In this document: piece after piece, positions 43,943-55,129 of the stretch
How the letters are laid out: every line of letters starts with the position of its first letter
Numbering within the stretch: position 1 is the first letter of the stretch
Assembly: GCA_022606425.2 (NCBI GenBank)
Contig: JAHDVF020001325.1
Span: 1,240,001-1,304,000, forward strand
Origin: Lepidostoma basale
Lineage: Eukaryota; Arthropoda; Insecta; Trichoptera; Lepidostomatidae
Direction: 5' to 3'
Length of the DNA stretch: 64,000 nt
Made by a program: the position numbers and the translations under genes
The notes under the pieces: generated by a model
Databases searched by the model: none
Seen by the model: only the letters and a program-made list of their open reading frames with translations
What the model was told of the DNA's origin: nothing

Positions 43943-44451
43943 TAGGAAGTTTTTTTTAAAGGTTAGGTTTTTAAACTAGCAACATTATTTAAACAGACTG
44001 TTAATTTGAGAGTTGACAGTTGATTTGTAGTCAGTACGTTTTGCCATTTTACCATGAATAGACTGACGTCAGAAAAGCGCTTGCAAATTGTGCAAATTTA
44101 TTTTGAAAATCATCGTTCGATTCGCCAAACTTATCGTGCACTACGTCCATTTTACGGTCGACATAATCGTCCATCCGAGAAAGTTATTCGGAAGACCATG
44201 GATCTTTTTCGCACCACGTACACTCTAGTGGATAATACGCATCCATAAAGACGACAATTGTAGAAAATTGGATTTCACGATTGCGCTTCATTCGAGCTAG
44301 CCGTGGCATTCATATGCCCGAAATCATATTTAAACAATAATGGCATAAAATTATCTATTAAATAAAGCCAATATCATAGACATTAACATTATTTTATGTG
44401 TTTATTTTTCATTTTGAATATGTATTGTATACCTCTAAAAAAAACACCCTA
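43943..44451 (+). mobile_element. Internally deleted mariner-type transposon, 509 bp
   Basis: Terminal repeats TAGGAAGTTTTTTTTAAAGG (left) and CCTCTAAAAAAAACACCCTA (right) are inverted copies, flanked by TA (43941-43942, 44452-44453). Inside, 44054-44242 encodes the transposase N-terminal helix-turn-helix (MNRLTSEKRLQIVQIYFENH, RALRPFYGRHNRPSEKVIRK). It then jumps to the extreme C-terminus (ASRGIHMPEIIFKQ stop, about 44294-44340); the catalytic DDE/D core is missing. Confidence 0.87.
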
Positions 44452-44756
44452 TATTATATATTATATTACACATAAGGCGATTATTATAACAGTTCTTAAA
44501 AAAAATCTAAAAAAACTAGTAAAAAAAAAAACACCCCATACATATTACAAACAAGAACCCATATTTGTCTTTTGTACCACCATTCATAGATAAAATATAG
44601 ATTTTTTTAATCGATTTTATCAATCGTTTAAAAAAAAACATTTTGGAAATTGAAAAATAACTTTGTTTATTATGTATAGATTCCTCTATATTCATACATC
44701 GTGACACGCACGGTAGGCTATTTTTTTGACATTTTATTAATATTATACAAATTTAT

Positions 44757-44884
44757 TTTTCACACCGCGTCTCCCGCGGGGCGAAAAGAGAAGGATGGAG
44801 TGCCGCATCAGTAAAAGTGCGACAGTCCATTCTTTCTGCCTACCCTTTCGGGGAGACGGCGTAATTGTTAGTTAGTTAGTTATA
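44757..44884 (+). repeat. SINE-B copy, 5' truncated
   Basis: CACACCGCGTCTCCCGCGGG, GATGGAGTGCCGCATCAG, the shared LINE-A tail and GTTA units. Confidence 0.87.
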
Positions 44885-44924
44885 CAAATTTATTGGAATG
44901 AAATATTTCGCCTCTCAAACACCT

Positions 44925-45010
44925 TAACAAGACGAAACATGTCATTCTATAAGATTAAATAAAACTTATAGAAAACTGACGTTTTCATTCGTGTTAATTA
45001 TAAAATATAC
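44925..45010. repeat. Foldback MITE family H, right half
   Basis: CATGTCATTCTATAAGATT, AAACTTATAGAAAACTGACG, TTTTCATTCGTG. Confidence 0.5.
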
Positions 45011-45139
45011 CCACGTCAAATGCAATTCTCTATGAAAAGTCAAGCGTTTTAATTATTCATATCATCAGTCAGATGTAGATTTTATTATTATTTTGTTGAA
45101 TCGCTCTTTACACCATTACAGCGCGAGCCAAATCGATGT

Positions 45140-45585
45140 TCAAATAAAATAAAATCAAATCAGTTTATTAACTCAAAAGACATTATAAACAGGAAAATGT
45201 TTAAGGCATCTATTGAGTACAGGTAAAATATTATAAAAATACAACATCGTACCAGGAACGCATTAGAGATGGGTCGACATCAGGGAGACAAGATACTTTC
45301 TAAAGTCAAGAGTATTTGTCCGGAACGTACCTTCACTAATATGAAAGACGTCGATCTCCGAGGAGACCGCGTTCAGCAGCCTAATTGATCTTCCCACCGG
45401 TGTCACCAGAGGCAGATTGGTTCTGATGGCCAGTAGATAAAACAATCTGTGCTGTCGCTGTCGGAGAAATCTATCAGGGACAAAAAGACCACCCTCTAGC
45501 ACGGCCGAGTTCTCGAAATATCCCATGATTAATTTAAAGAAATGGGTAATGAGATACCAATCTCTTCGAAACTATCATATTGATC
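45140..45585 (-). repeat. Family D LINE (CR1/jockey-like)
   Basis: Minus strand: GYFENSAVLEGGLFVPDRFL, RQHRLFYLLAIRTNLPLVTP, IRLLNAVSSEIDVFHISEGT. It has a TTTGATTTTATTTTATT tail. About nine tenths identical to 13.2-13.7 kb. Confidence 0.87.
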
Positions 45586-45619
45586 AAGCTAAATTAAGGG
45601 TATAACTATCATATTGATA

Positions 45620-45745
45620 TATCACCATTTTATTGTCACGTGAATTCTGTACCAGACTAAAGACAGTGTGTCAATCACACTGCCATTGCCGGGAATCGAA
45701 CCCGGGACAGTCAAAGCAGTTACCACTCGGCCACGAAGGTAGTAT
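45620..45745 (-). repeat. tRNA-derived SINE-C, 3' truncated
   Basis: Minus strand: CCTTCGTGGCCGAGTGG, GTCCCGGGTTCGATTCCC, TAGTCTGGTACAGAATTC. Confidence 0.87.
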
Positions 45746-45959
45746 GTAATAATTGAAATAAAATTCAAAAGTATAAACAATATTTCTCTTTTAAAAAATC
45801 AACAGTTTATCCCGAGATTATGCGGCAGAACGTTTTTAGTATAACTTATGAGAATCACACAAAAAAAAACTTCAGAAAACAAGCGTATTGAAGTGATTAT
45901 CGCCGACAATATGTAAAGCTGTTTGGGGGTTAGATAATTGGCGTCATAATTGCTTTACG

Positions 45960-46430
45960 AGATCGGAATTGGGTTAAGTGTCGGGGGTTTAATTGAATTT
46001 TGAAAATTTGCTCTCGCTCGTAAACTGCGGCGGTCCTCTCTGCGAACAGCGCCTAACTTTTTTGGCAGTCTTCCACGACAATAACTTAGCATTCTGCGGG
46101 CCGCGGACCATACATTACGTTATATGGCCAAGGACAACACGAGCCTGGAACTGATCCCGATAATAAATCCGCATCCTTTAATTCACTCGGAAGGAGCGGG
46201 CCGCGACGCGATCGCTCCCGATTTATTCCTTTATATCCCGGATCGTAACAAAGGAGCGGCCAAGTCCGAGGTTCAGAAGGCATTAATCATTAGTGGGGAA
46301 CTATATTACATTAGCGAAGAAATGGCTTTCTTATTATTATTGTGAAAGCATACAAATTGCGTAAAACACGATCTTTCAAGACACAAAGCTCCAGCTCTGC
46401 ATTCGCCGACTCTGTAACCCTATTAATGTC
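45960..46430. other. Single-copy, higher-GC island
   Basis: 46020-46300 is GC-rich and non-repetitive (GCGGGCCGCGGACC, GGAGCGGGCCGCGACGCG). Plus 46124-46345 is open for 73 codons (MAKDNTSLELIPIINPHP...) and the minus strand for 65; neither is recognised. No clear splice context. Confidence 0.3.
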
Positions 46431-46531
46431 AGTCTCTTCTCGCTACATCTGAATTACGATGCTTTTTATTTATTTTTATTTTATTTATTTAATATATTAT
46501 AACATAATATATTGTCATATATAATTTATAT

Positions 46532-46955
46532 AAACTAACTAACTAACTAACCATCACGCCGTCTCCCCGAAGGGGTAGGCAGAAAGAATGGACTGCCACA
46601 CTTTTCTTTCCTGACATATTTCTCTCGATTCCTCAACATTCATACATCGTGTCATCCACGCGCGTCGATTTCTCTGACTCCTCATATGTCCAAACCATCT
46701 TAATGATCCTTTCATTATTTTGTTCATGACACCATCATTCGCAACGCATTCACTTCTTATATTTTCATTCGACACTCTATCATACACAGAGTATCCACAC
46801 ATTCGTCTAAGAGATCTCATTTCTACTGCATTAATTCTACTTTCATCCTTCTTTTGCGAGTTTCATGCTTCGCTTCCATACATAAGGGTCGGTAGAAGAA
46901 CACCATTGTGCACTGCCATTTTGGCTTTTTTGGATAGGTTTTTGTTTGCGATGAC
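46532..46955 (-). repeat. LINE-A copy, internally deleted
   Basis: Minus strand: SLRRMCGYSVYDRVSNENIR, SLRWFGHMRSQRNRRAWM, WQSILSAYPFGETA. The frame joins WFGHM directly to RSQRN: the MERM...NVGHV part is missing but the frame is kept. Ends in GTTA units. Confidence 0.87.
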
Positions 46956-47029
46956 AACTTTAAGTGCACCATTCACTTTATATATTGTTATATATTATTT
47001 ATATATTGTTATATATTATATATACTGAC

Positions 47030-47110
47030 ACTCGTTTGTCCTTCGGGCAGACAAAAAACCCTTAGAGAACAATGAAAACATCACCCAAGAAAATAAATAA
47101 AACGAAGCCA
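47030..47110. repeat. Dispersed repeat (pair with 53.26 kb)
   Basis: ACTGACACTCGTTTGTCCTT, CGGGCAGAC, GAACAATGAAAACATCACCC recur at 53260-53350. Type unknown. Confidence 0.6.
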
Positions 47111-47306
47111 TGTACTAAAGTTGTAAGTAATTACAAGAACATTTTACAACTTATAAAACAATATTTTATAAACAATTAATTATATAAAAACCGCAAATGA
47201 GAAAAACAACAAAAACATTAAATATTGGTACTGAGAACATATTGAAAGCATTTTCGACAAAAGATCGCGAGAGAACCGGCATCTCTTACCTCATTTGACA
47301 ATCGCC

Positions 47307-47550
47307 GACCTTCGTGGCCGAGTGGTAAGTGCATTGACTGCCATCCCGAAGGTTCCGGGTTCGATTCCACATCGAGGGCAGTATGATTGTCACATTGTCT
47401 TTGATCTGGTGTAGAATTCACGTGAGAATAAAATGGCGATAGATTAGCTACCTATCATACGTCACGAGAATCACTATGATAGCTATATTACCCTTTACAT
47501 CGATTTGGCTTTTCCTGTCATGATGTAAAGAGCGATTCAACAAAATAATA
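47307..47550 (+). repeat. tRNA-derived SINE-C, best preserved
   Basis: GACCTTCGTGGCCGAGTGG (box A), GTTCCGGGTTCGATTCC (box B), TTGATCTGGTGTAGAATTC, GATAGATTAGCTACCTATC, ATGATGTAAAGAGCG end. The first ~70 bases have tRNA-like layout. Confidence 0.92.
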
Positions 47551-47561
47551 ATAATTTGTTT

Positions 47562-48104
47562 TATGAGATGGCAAGACAAGATGGCAGTGCACAATGGTGT
47601 TCTTGTGCCGACCCTTATGTATGGAAGTGAAGCATGGAACTGGCAAAAGAAGGATGAAAGTAGAATAAATGCAGTAGAAATGAGATCTCTAAGACGAATG
47701 TGTGACAAATCTGTATACGATAAAGTGACAAATGCAAGTATAAGAAGTGAATGTGGTGCGAATGAAAGTTTTATGAACAAAATAAGGAAAGGGTCATTAA
47801 GATGGTTTGGACACATGGAAAGAATGAATGAAGACAGAATGGTAAAGAAGGTATACTCGTATGTAAACGGCGTGAACGGAGCTAGAAATAGAGGAAGGCC
47901 GAGGAAAACGTGGCACGATCAAATCAATCAAATATTGAATGTCGGACACGTGAGGAGTCGGAGAAATCGACGTGCGTGCATGACAAGATGTATGAATGTA
48001 GAGGAAGTGAGAGAAGTATGTCAGGACAGAACAGTGTGGCGTTCCATTCTTTCTGCCTACCCCTCCGGGGAGACGGCGTGATGGTTAATTAGTAAGTTAG
48101 TTAT
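47562..48104 (+). repeat. LINE-A copy, best preserved, 172-codon open frame
   Basis: 47563-48081 is one open frame: DKMAVHNGVLVPTLMYGSEA, WNWQKKDESRINAVEMRSL, SLRWFGHMERMNEDRMVKK, NRGRPRKTWHDQINQILNV, CMNVEEVREVCQDRTVWRS, ILSAYPSGETA. It is the region C-terminal to a non-LTR reverse transcriptase (WFGHMERM, GRPRKTW are hallmarks). The stop codon is only a few bases before the tail GGTTAATTAGTAAGTTAG. 5' truncated. Confidence 0.9.
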
Positions 48105-48624
48105 AATTTAAATCCACTATAAAAAACACTTTTCTCTGTACTTTCAAGTCTGGGTCTCCGGAGTTGGAATCTATCACGACCTCTCGTCCAATAGTCATGT
48201 ATTTCATAACTATACGCTACATTTCGAGTTATAGATAGATATGCAGGCACCATATTACTCTTATTTTTTTACATTCTGAACCCTTCGCAGTTTTCTTTAA
48301 TATTTCTTTTTATCCTCCGCGACATTTCAATGGATTTACGTGAAATATTCTTACCATTATCGAGGCTCTACTTTAATTTAATGTCGTTTATTTAGAAAAG
48401 TCACGTTTTGGGGCCATTTGGGGAGACAACATAAACAGAGGCCCGATCGCATTATCCGGGAGCTACCCGATTACTCATGCCCTTGTCCCTCCGTCTCTCC
48501 TTTCGATACAAGTTTCGTCTTGAACGTGAGTTTTGATTTGATGCTAGAGCCGAAGAAACAAATTTAAGTTTGTTCTTGTGTATTCAAACGTAAGCCGATG
48601 TTTCTTAATAAGAAACACTGAGAT

Positions 48625-48900
48625 ACGTAGAAGGTTGGAGCAACGGATGTCGTCGAGAGGGTGACTAAGCTTCAATGGTCATTTGCGGGATAATTTCCAG
48701 ACTACGTGACCTAAGATGGACCAGAAGGAAAGTGGAATGGAGACCTCTTGAAAATATTAGAAGTAAAGAGACCCCATTAAAGATGGTCTGATGATATATG
48801 GAAAATGGCTGGTGACTAGACTCAAAAGGCGCAGGATAAGAATCTGTGGAGAAATATAGGGGAGGCCTTTGAGACGACATCGGCTGTATAAGTAAGTGAG
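48625..48900 (+). repeat. LINE-E fragment, decayed
   Basis: ATDVVERVTKLQWSFAG-like reading near the start, then RRKVEWRPLENIRSK and WRNIGEAFETTSAV; an RTE-type C-terminus with frameshifts. Confidence 0.65.
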
Positions 48901-48964
48901 TAAACATAAGCGTCAAAATACCTATCGAAACAAACAATTTAATTAGTATTTAAATAAAACGATT

Positions 48965-49100
48965 TAAACAAAACTTCTGTCTTTATTTCGATAACGATCG
49001 GTTTCGCCAGGTTCGCTGGCATCGACAGACTGGTGACACTGTTATAAATTGACTCCTTTATACACATACAGATTATAGGTGGTAAAATGATTTTATAACA
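48965..49100 (-). repeat. Hammerhead-like repeat end (Penelope-like?)
   Basis: Minus strand 49034 to 48996: CTGTCGAT, hairpin GCCAG-CGAAC-CTGGC, GAAAC, CGATCGTTATCG, then AATAAAGAC. Homologous to 36.92-37.06 kb. Confidence 0.5.
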
Positions 49101-49119
49101 AAAAATGGACGAATAAAAT

Positions 49120-49452
49120 TAAAAAAAACGGTGGATACGTGGAACATAAAATAAATAGACAATATGTGCACCATCTAAAATGAACATTTTGTGTTAAATT
49201 ATTTTTATTTTGTTATTTTATTTAATATCATTGTATTTTATATTATTTGTTTTAGATTTATTTGGTGTTGGACGATCGAAGTGTGCGCGGGAGATGCCTA
49301 TTGGTGGCGATGAGGTTCGCAACCCATCACACCGCGTCTCCTGCGGGGCGAAAAGAGAAGGATGGAGTGCCGCATCAGTAAAAGTATGACAGTCCATTCT
49401 TTCTGCCTACCCTTGCGGGGAGACGGCGTGATGGTTAGTTAGTTAGTTATAA
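49120..49452 (+). repeat. SINE-B copy
   Basis: AAACGGTGGATACGTGGAAC, GTGCACCATCTAAAATG, GTTGGACGATCGAAGTGTGC, TTGGTGGCGATGAGGTTCGC, LINE-A tail, three GTTA units. Confidence 0.9.
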
Positions 49453-49454
49453 AA

Positions 49455-51480
49455 AAGAAAAATACAAATAAAACATCTACAACACAACGTATGGCGACCA
49501 TAGAAGAAAATATGTAATCAATTTAAATTCCATTGTTTTGAAAACAGGTTGCCTTTAAATAACTTTAATTTGCAGTAAAAAATAATAATATTGAACTGCG
49601 GTTAGCTACATTTACAGCTCAGACAAATAGTCTCAGTTGATAGTAATATTTTTTACAATTTAGAAGTAAAGAATTAAGTTAAAAGGTTTATAAGATTCTT
49701 TCAAATATGAGCTGCAAATGTAGTCTGCCGCAGTTAGAAATATTTTTTTTTTGCACTGTAGCTAGCCGCACTGTGGGTGTTAAATAACAATATAGAATAA
49801 ACTCTGTATTAAAATAGAGCAGAACTAAGTTGAACCAGAAAAAAAGCACTGTCTTATCCTTAAAACATGCTCTGGAATTTATCTTAAATTCACCGAGCGC
49901 AAAAAGGTTACAAATTTATTGTTTCAAAGTTTTCATTTTTATAACTTGTGGGAAACTTGGTATATTTTTTTACAAAAATATACGTAAATCTCCCTCATTT
50001 CTCCTATCCCGCTCTTCGGTCGTGATATATTATTGAAGTTACTGGGATTGAGGCGATTGTAAGAAATCCCGACAGATTTGGAGGCTGCGGCTGCATATGT
50101 TATAAAACTTCTCATTCACTTTAACCCTTATAATACCGTCTTTTTTTTACGCACTGCTTAAAAACTCGCTATGATTAAATATGCCCCTTGGTGGGTGTGT
50201 TCTGATCTACTTTTCTGTTTATAATGTGTCTTTTATATATACTGTTTTTAAAAAAATTCATTTCTGCTCTTTCTAAAACCTGTCCTCCATCCATCCCATC
50301 CCAATTTATTCATTCTTACTTATCATCTTCCCGCCTCCCTCATACACTATCTTCTTCCTGTTTTAAAATTTAGTTTGTTATATATTTGTCCTATTGTGTA
50401 TTGTGAATTAATGTGTGTTTTATATAATTTTAATGTGTTTTTGTTTTTTTTACTAATTTAAGGTGTGCTTTATATAATATTTACTTCTGATTTTATTTCA
50501 TAATAAAGAGATGTGAGGCTGCGCGGGAGATATATAAGGTTAAAAGAATAGATTAAATGTGGTCTGTCACCCTTTTGATTGATGACAAGAAAAGGCTAAA
50601 TTGAATTAACGTAAGTCCCGGATGGACAAGGAACAGGCCTAGATAGTGCAGCGAGACTGGCGAAAGGGCGTCGCTGCGTCCTATAACAGTCTCGGGTGGT
50701 GGTGGGAACTTTATATATATGATTAAATACACTCTCACATTTTCTTCTATATTCGTCTTAACTGCGTATCGAAACCATGTTCATAAATAATTCAAAACTT
50801 TTTAATAACACAAACATGATTCGTATCTACTGCAAAGTGTAAATTATAATGAAAATTCTATAAAAGGTTCATTAATCTGTTTTAATAATGATGATGAAAT
50901 AGAAGTCTACGGCCACATAGGTAGAAGCCTCACATAGTGCTTAAAGCTTGTTACCAAATCACTTTTTGAAGTTTTAAGTGTGTCTTGTACGAAACATAAG
51001 GGTATTAAATGTCTATTTGTTCGGAGTTGTCTATTTTGAAGTATTTATATTTTGTGAAGAAACGTCATATCATTAAGTGGTTGCCTATTTTTAAGAGAGC
51101 TCGAGGAGTGAAAAGTAAGATGAGTAAAGTAGTGCGAGTATACTTGCGATTTATAAAGTAATAAAAGGGTTAATTTTTCTGGTTAGGCGGGAAATTTCTC
51201 GAAAGAGAAAACGTATGCGCGTGGCTCCCCAAGACGACTTGGCAGACAGCCTGATTTATATTTTCCCGCTATGGGAGTACAAAAGTATGAACACAACACA
51301 ATCTTTCGATTCTAATAGATTTCGTGGGCGGACTCGGCGAGCTACGGAAGAAAAGTCCTTGCCCCACTTCGGGGTCACGCTTAATTCAACTCCGTGAATG
51401 TTTAAATATGTAACGATTCTTGAGCGGATTTTTGATACAAATATACGAGTAGTTGTGTTTAAAAAAGAACGTTATGACAA
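49455..51480. other. AT-rich DNA with one higher-GC island
   Basis: No exon or classified repeat. 51180-51410 is a balanced-composition, non-repetitive stretch, open for 60 codons on plus, not recognised. Confidence 0.3.
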
Positions 51481-51537
51481 TAACGTTTTTCTTCGATATT
51501 TGCCTTACACTTTGTGTTGTGGATTCACATTTTAATT

Positions 51538-52068
51538 AACTAACTAACTAACTAACCATCACGCCGTCTCCCCGAAAGAGTAGGCAGAAAGAATGGACTG
51601 TCACACTTTTACTGATGCGGCACTCCATCCTTCTCTCTTCGCCCCGCGATGGGTTGCGAATCTCATCGCCACCAATAGGCATCTCCCGTGTACACTTCGA
51701 TCGTCCAACACCCACAAAATAAATCTAAAACAAATAATATAAAATACAATGATATAAAATAAAATAACAAAATAAAAATAATTTAACACAAAATGTTCTT
51801 TTTAGATGGTGCACATATTGTCTATTTAATTTATGTTCCACGTATCCACCGTTTTTTAATTTAGCACATAATGTAATAACACATTATGTTTTTTTAGATG
51901 TTGCACATGTTGACATGGACGATCCGGACTTTTGTGTTTATTTAATTTATGTTACACGTATTCACCGTTTTTTAAATTTGCTGTAATTAGGCACTTTAAC
52001 AGCAAGAACTTAAAAATAATATTGAAAAAATTATTCAAATTGTCATTGGAACAAATGAAAATTTCTGT
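51538..52068 (-). repeat. SINE-B copy with internal duplication
   Basis: Minus strand, full body and tail. The ACGGTGGATACGTGGAAC block and the CACATAATGTG-type block occur twice (about 51.83-51.90 and 51.94-51.98 kb), so part of the 5' half is duplicated or two copies are nested. Confidence 0.8.
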
Positions 52069-52187
52069 CAAAATTCTTTATAAAAACGAAAAAACTAATA
52101 TAATTTTAACAGCAAAACAGTACAAACGTATTATGTGTTATTAATATTATATTATTAATTATAATAAGATAATTTTTCCAAATTTTA

Positions 52188-52385
52188 TTGATTCGATCAT
52201 GCAGTGATCTCGGTCTTTTTCTTTTGTTTTGTCCCGTATACATCGTTAACGTATACTTTTTTTTGCATACTTAATAATTGATTGATTTGATCGTTCCACG
52301 TTTTATTTGGTCTTCCTCTATTTCTTGTTCCGTATACACCGTTAACATTTTTAACACTATTTTAACCGTAATTTTAACTTCGACA
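52188..52385 (-). repeat. LINE-A scraps
   Basis: Two partly overlapping decayed pieces of the N-G-x-R-N-R-G-R-x-R-K-T-W region on the minus strand. Confidence 0.6.
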
Positions 52386-52693
52386 GCGTCAGCACAGACT
52401 GTTTTATCTCCCAGCATACAGAACCAACCTGCCTCTGGTGATACCGGTGAGGAGAGCAATCAAACTGCTTCGGAGATCGATGTCTTTCATATTCGTGAAA
52501 GTACGTTCAGAAGACAAATACTTTAGACTTTGGAGAGTATCTTGTATTCCTAATGTCGAACCATCTCTCATGCGTTCCTGGTATTATATATTTGTTATAT
52601 TTTACCTGTTCTCAATAGATGTCTTAAAATATATAAATTTTGTTTGTAATATCTTTTGAGAAAATAAACTGATTTGATTTGATTTGATTTGAA
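52385..52693 (+). repeat. Family D LINE 3' end, TTGAT tail
   Basis: Plus-strand codons equivalent to AIKLLxxxSEIDVFHIRES, then GCGTTCCTGGTATTATATAT and a GATTTGATTTGATTTGATTT tail at 52671-52692. Confidence 0.85.
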
Positions 52694-52857
52694 CATGTAC
52701 GAGTATATCTGTATTATTTTAACGTGTATTTAGCATTTTTAATGTATGTATTTTACTTTGTATTTTTAATGTATGTATTTTAACGTGTATTATTTTAACA
52801 TGTACGTTAAATGTACACAGCAAGTTAGTTATAAAAACCTGTTGTATACAATAAAAA

Positions 52858-53125
52858 AAACATGTACTTTATTTATCATTCTTTCTTCGTTCATTCTTTT
52901 AAGTGTCCAAACCATCTTAATGAACCCTTAATTTTTATTCATAATGCTTTCGTTCGCACTGCATTCACTTCTTACATGTATTTGCATTTGGCACCCATGT
53001 ACAGATTTTCCACATTTAGGTCTCATTTCCACCGAATTTTTGTTACTTCCTTTTGCAAATTCAATGCTTCAATTCCATACATAATTTTCGATACACTTTC
53101 TTTAGTTGAACTTTTATTTGTAGTT
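52858..53125 (-). repeat. LINE-A fragment, decayed
   Basis: Minus strand: remnants of GIEALNLQKEVTKI, SECSANESIMNKN and SLRWFGHLKE. Confidence 0.65.
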
Positions 53126-53259
53126 GTTCATAACAATACGAGTACAAAACTATTATATGATAAAATAAATAAATAAAAATATTGTCAACGTCAACATTTC
53201 AAAAATAGAATGCTCAATAATTCTATATACAGACAATCGTTTTAAGACAGAATATGTTA

Positions 53260-53355
53260 CTGACACTCGTTTGTCCTTCGGGCAGACAAGAACCCCTTAG
53301 GGAACAATGAAGACATCACCCAAAAAATAAAATAAAACTAACGAAGCCGTGTACT
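53260..53355. repeat. Dispersed repeat (pair with 47.03 kb)
   Basis: ACTGACACTCGTTTGTCCTT, CGGGCAGACAAGAACCCC, GAACAATGAAGACATCACCC. Confidence 0.6.
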
Positions 53356-53628
53356 AACGGAGCGAACTGAACATCTTACAGATTATTGTAGCTCAACTTC
53401 CCGACTCCGTGTATTTTATTATGAAAGTCCTCTCGTCGCGAGGGAAGACCCGATCTTGTTATTCCGACCAACTTTACTTAATTCTGAAACTGTGGAAAAA
53501 TAATTTTCTCTTGCTTATCTCGGATCTGAATTGACTTCTACTTATAAATATTACATGAAGGCAGATTTTGCTGATACGTTATTTATATAACTCAATATTA
53601 TAATAATATAAAGTTTTTAAATATTATA

Positions 53629-53705
53629 ATATCTGGGTATTCACTTGACTTTGACTATTATTGAATTATCTGGGTATTCACTTGACTTTGACTATTATTA
53701 TTCAC
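53629..53705. repeat. Short tandem duplication, period 37
   Basis: ATCTGGGTATTCACTTGAC begins at 53631 and again at 53668; the two units are nearly identical. Confidence 0.8.
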
Positions 53706-53837
53706 TATTATTGAAAAACTTAACTAAATATATTGCATGTGTTTGATTTTTTCTATTAACCAACATTGTCATTAATTCACAAAAAGGATATATACCATTA
53801 TATACCAGATTTATTAAATATATTAATATAAATATAT

Positions 53838-53925
53838 ATTTTTGAACTTAATTACTGTAAACAATTTTAAGCTTTTGATTCTCATGACATGTGATAGGTC
53901 GCTAGTCTATCACCATTTTTATTTA
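53838..53925 (-). repeat. SINE-C 3' scrap
   Basis: Minus strand: ATGGTGATAGACTAGCGACC, TATCACATGTCATGAGAATC, CAGTAATTAAGTTCAA. Confidence 0.65.
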
Positions 53926-53985
53926 TTTATTTATTATAAACGGAATAAATTCCAATTCATTTTTTTAGATATAGACAGTTTACTT

Positions 53986-54214
53986 AAATCTATTATTATT
54001 TGTTTTAGATTTATTTTGTGGGTGTTGGACGATCGAAGTGTGCGCGGGAGATGCCTATTGGTGGCGATGAGGTTCGCAACCCATCACACCGCGTCTCCCG
54101 CGGGGCGAAAAGAGAAGGATGGAGTACCGCATCAGTAAAAGTGTGACAGTCCATTCTTTCTGCCTACCCTTTCGGGGAGACGGCGTGATGGTTAGTTAGT
54201 TAGTTAGTTAGGCT
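53986..54214 (+). repeat. SINE-B copy, 3' half, well preserved
   Basis: GGACGATCGAAGTGTGCGCG, GGAGATGCCTATTGGTGGCG, GGTTCGCAACCC, GCGGGGCGAAAAGAGAAGG, tail, four to five GTTA units. Confidence 0.92.
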
Positions 54215-54244
54215 ATTCACTTTTGTGGAAAAACGGATCTACCG

Positions 54245-54552
54245 TGTGAAGTGATGGGGCAAATAAACAAGGCTGCGGTCATTTCAGGATGCTTGAAGAA
54301 TTCAAATTTGAAAAACCCTGACACGAAGATCAGCAGCAAAGAGAGAATCTATAAGACTTATGTGCGACCTATCATGACATATGCGATCGAGTGCAGGGCG
54401 GACACCACAATCACAAAAAACGCGCTCAGAGTGTCAGAAATGAAGACGCTCAGTTATATATCTGGAAAGACACTGCAAGATAGGATAAGGAATACACGGA
54501 TAAGGGAGATATGCGAGGTTGAGGATGTCCTTAGGTGGATTTTTTTTTAGTT
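54245..54552 (+). repeat. LINE-F fragment with 99-codon open frame
   Basis: Reads SSKERIYKTYVRPIMTYAIE, CRADTTITKNALRVSEMKTL, SYISGKTLQDRIRNTRIREI, CEVEDVLRW. Ends in a T-run. Confidence 0.85.
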
Positions 54553-55129
54553 ATTATTTTCCTTTTGTTTTCATTGTGATTTAAAAAACGCCGTGAAACG
54601 CTACGTTTTATGACCTTTAAATTTTCGTATACAAAATTATTCAGAAAAATATTTAAATACTTGTAAGTTTTAAACATACATTATTGATACACAAAATGGA
54701 ATAAAGTAGCAACCAAAATTATCGGTAGCGCCTGATGAAACTTCTCAGTAATCAAAAACTCATCGCGCCACTTCGTCATTCGGTCCACCGCAGTGACGAC
54801 GTCGATAATGGAGGCTTGATTATATCTTAACGAAAATGAATGGCAAATTGACAGAACACCTTCAAAGTAATTTCTCGCCGACAGCCATTTTGATGAATAA
54901 TTTAATGTTGATTTTAGGCGATAGATGGCATTGCCTTGTTACGCCTTCCCCCTTCCCGCCTTATTGAAATATAATGAGATCATGTGATTGTTTGGAGATA
55001 AACAGATTGCCGGATTAATTTCTTGCAGAGTTGGGGCGATTTTATCGTCAGTTTTCATTGTGGAGCTCATAGAAATACGCGTTTTAAATACGAAGTTAAA
55101 TATAAACCCACGGATATTTAAGATTTTGT

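Noticed and set aside
47307..47380. tRNA-like sequences with box A and box B
   Set aside because: They recur in many copies with the same non-tRNA 3' extension and do not close a proper acceptor stem; they are SINE heads, not tRNA genes.
47562..48104. LINE-A open frame as a host gene
   Set aside because: WFGHMERM and GRPRKTW motifs, many truncated copies and GTTA tails show it is retrotransposon sequence.
54190..54214. GTTAG tandem repeats that resemble insect telomere repeats (TTAGG)
   Set aside because: The unit is GTTA, four bases, always attached to LINE-A or SINE-B ends, so it is a retroposon tail and not telomeric DNA.
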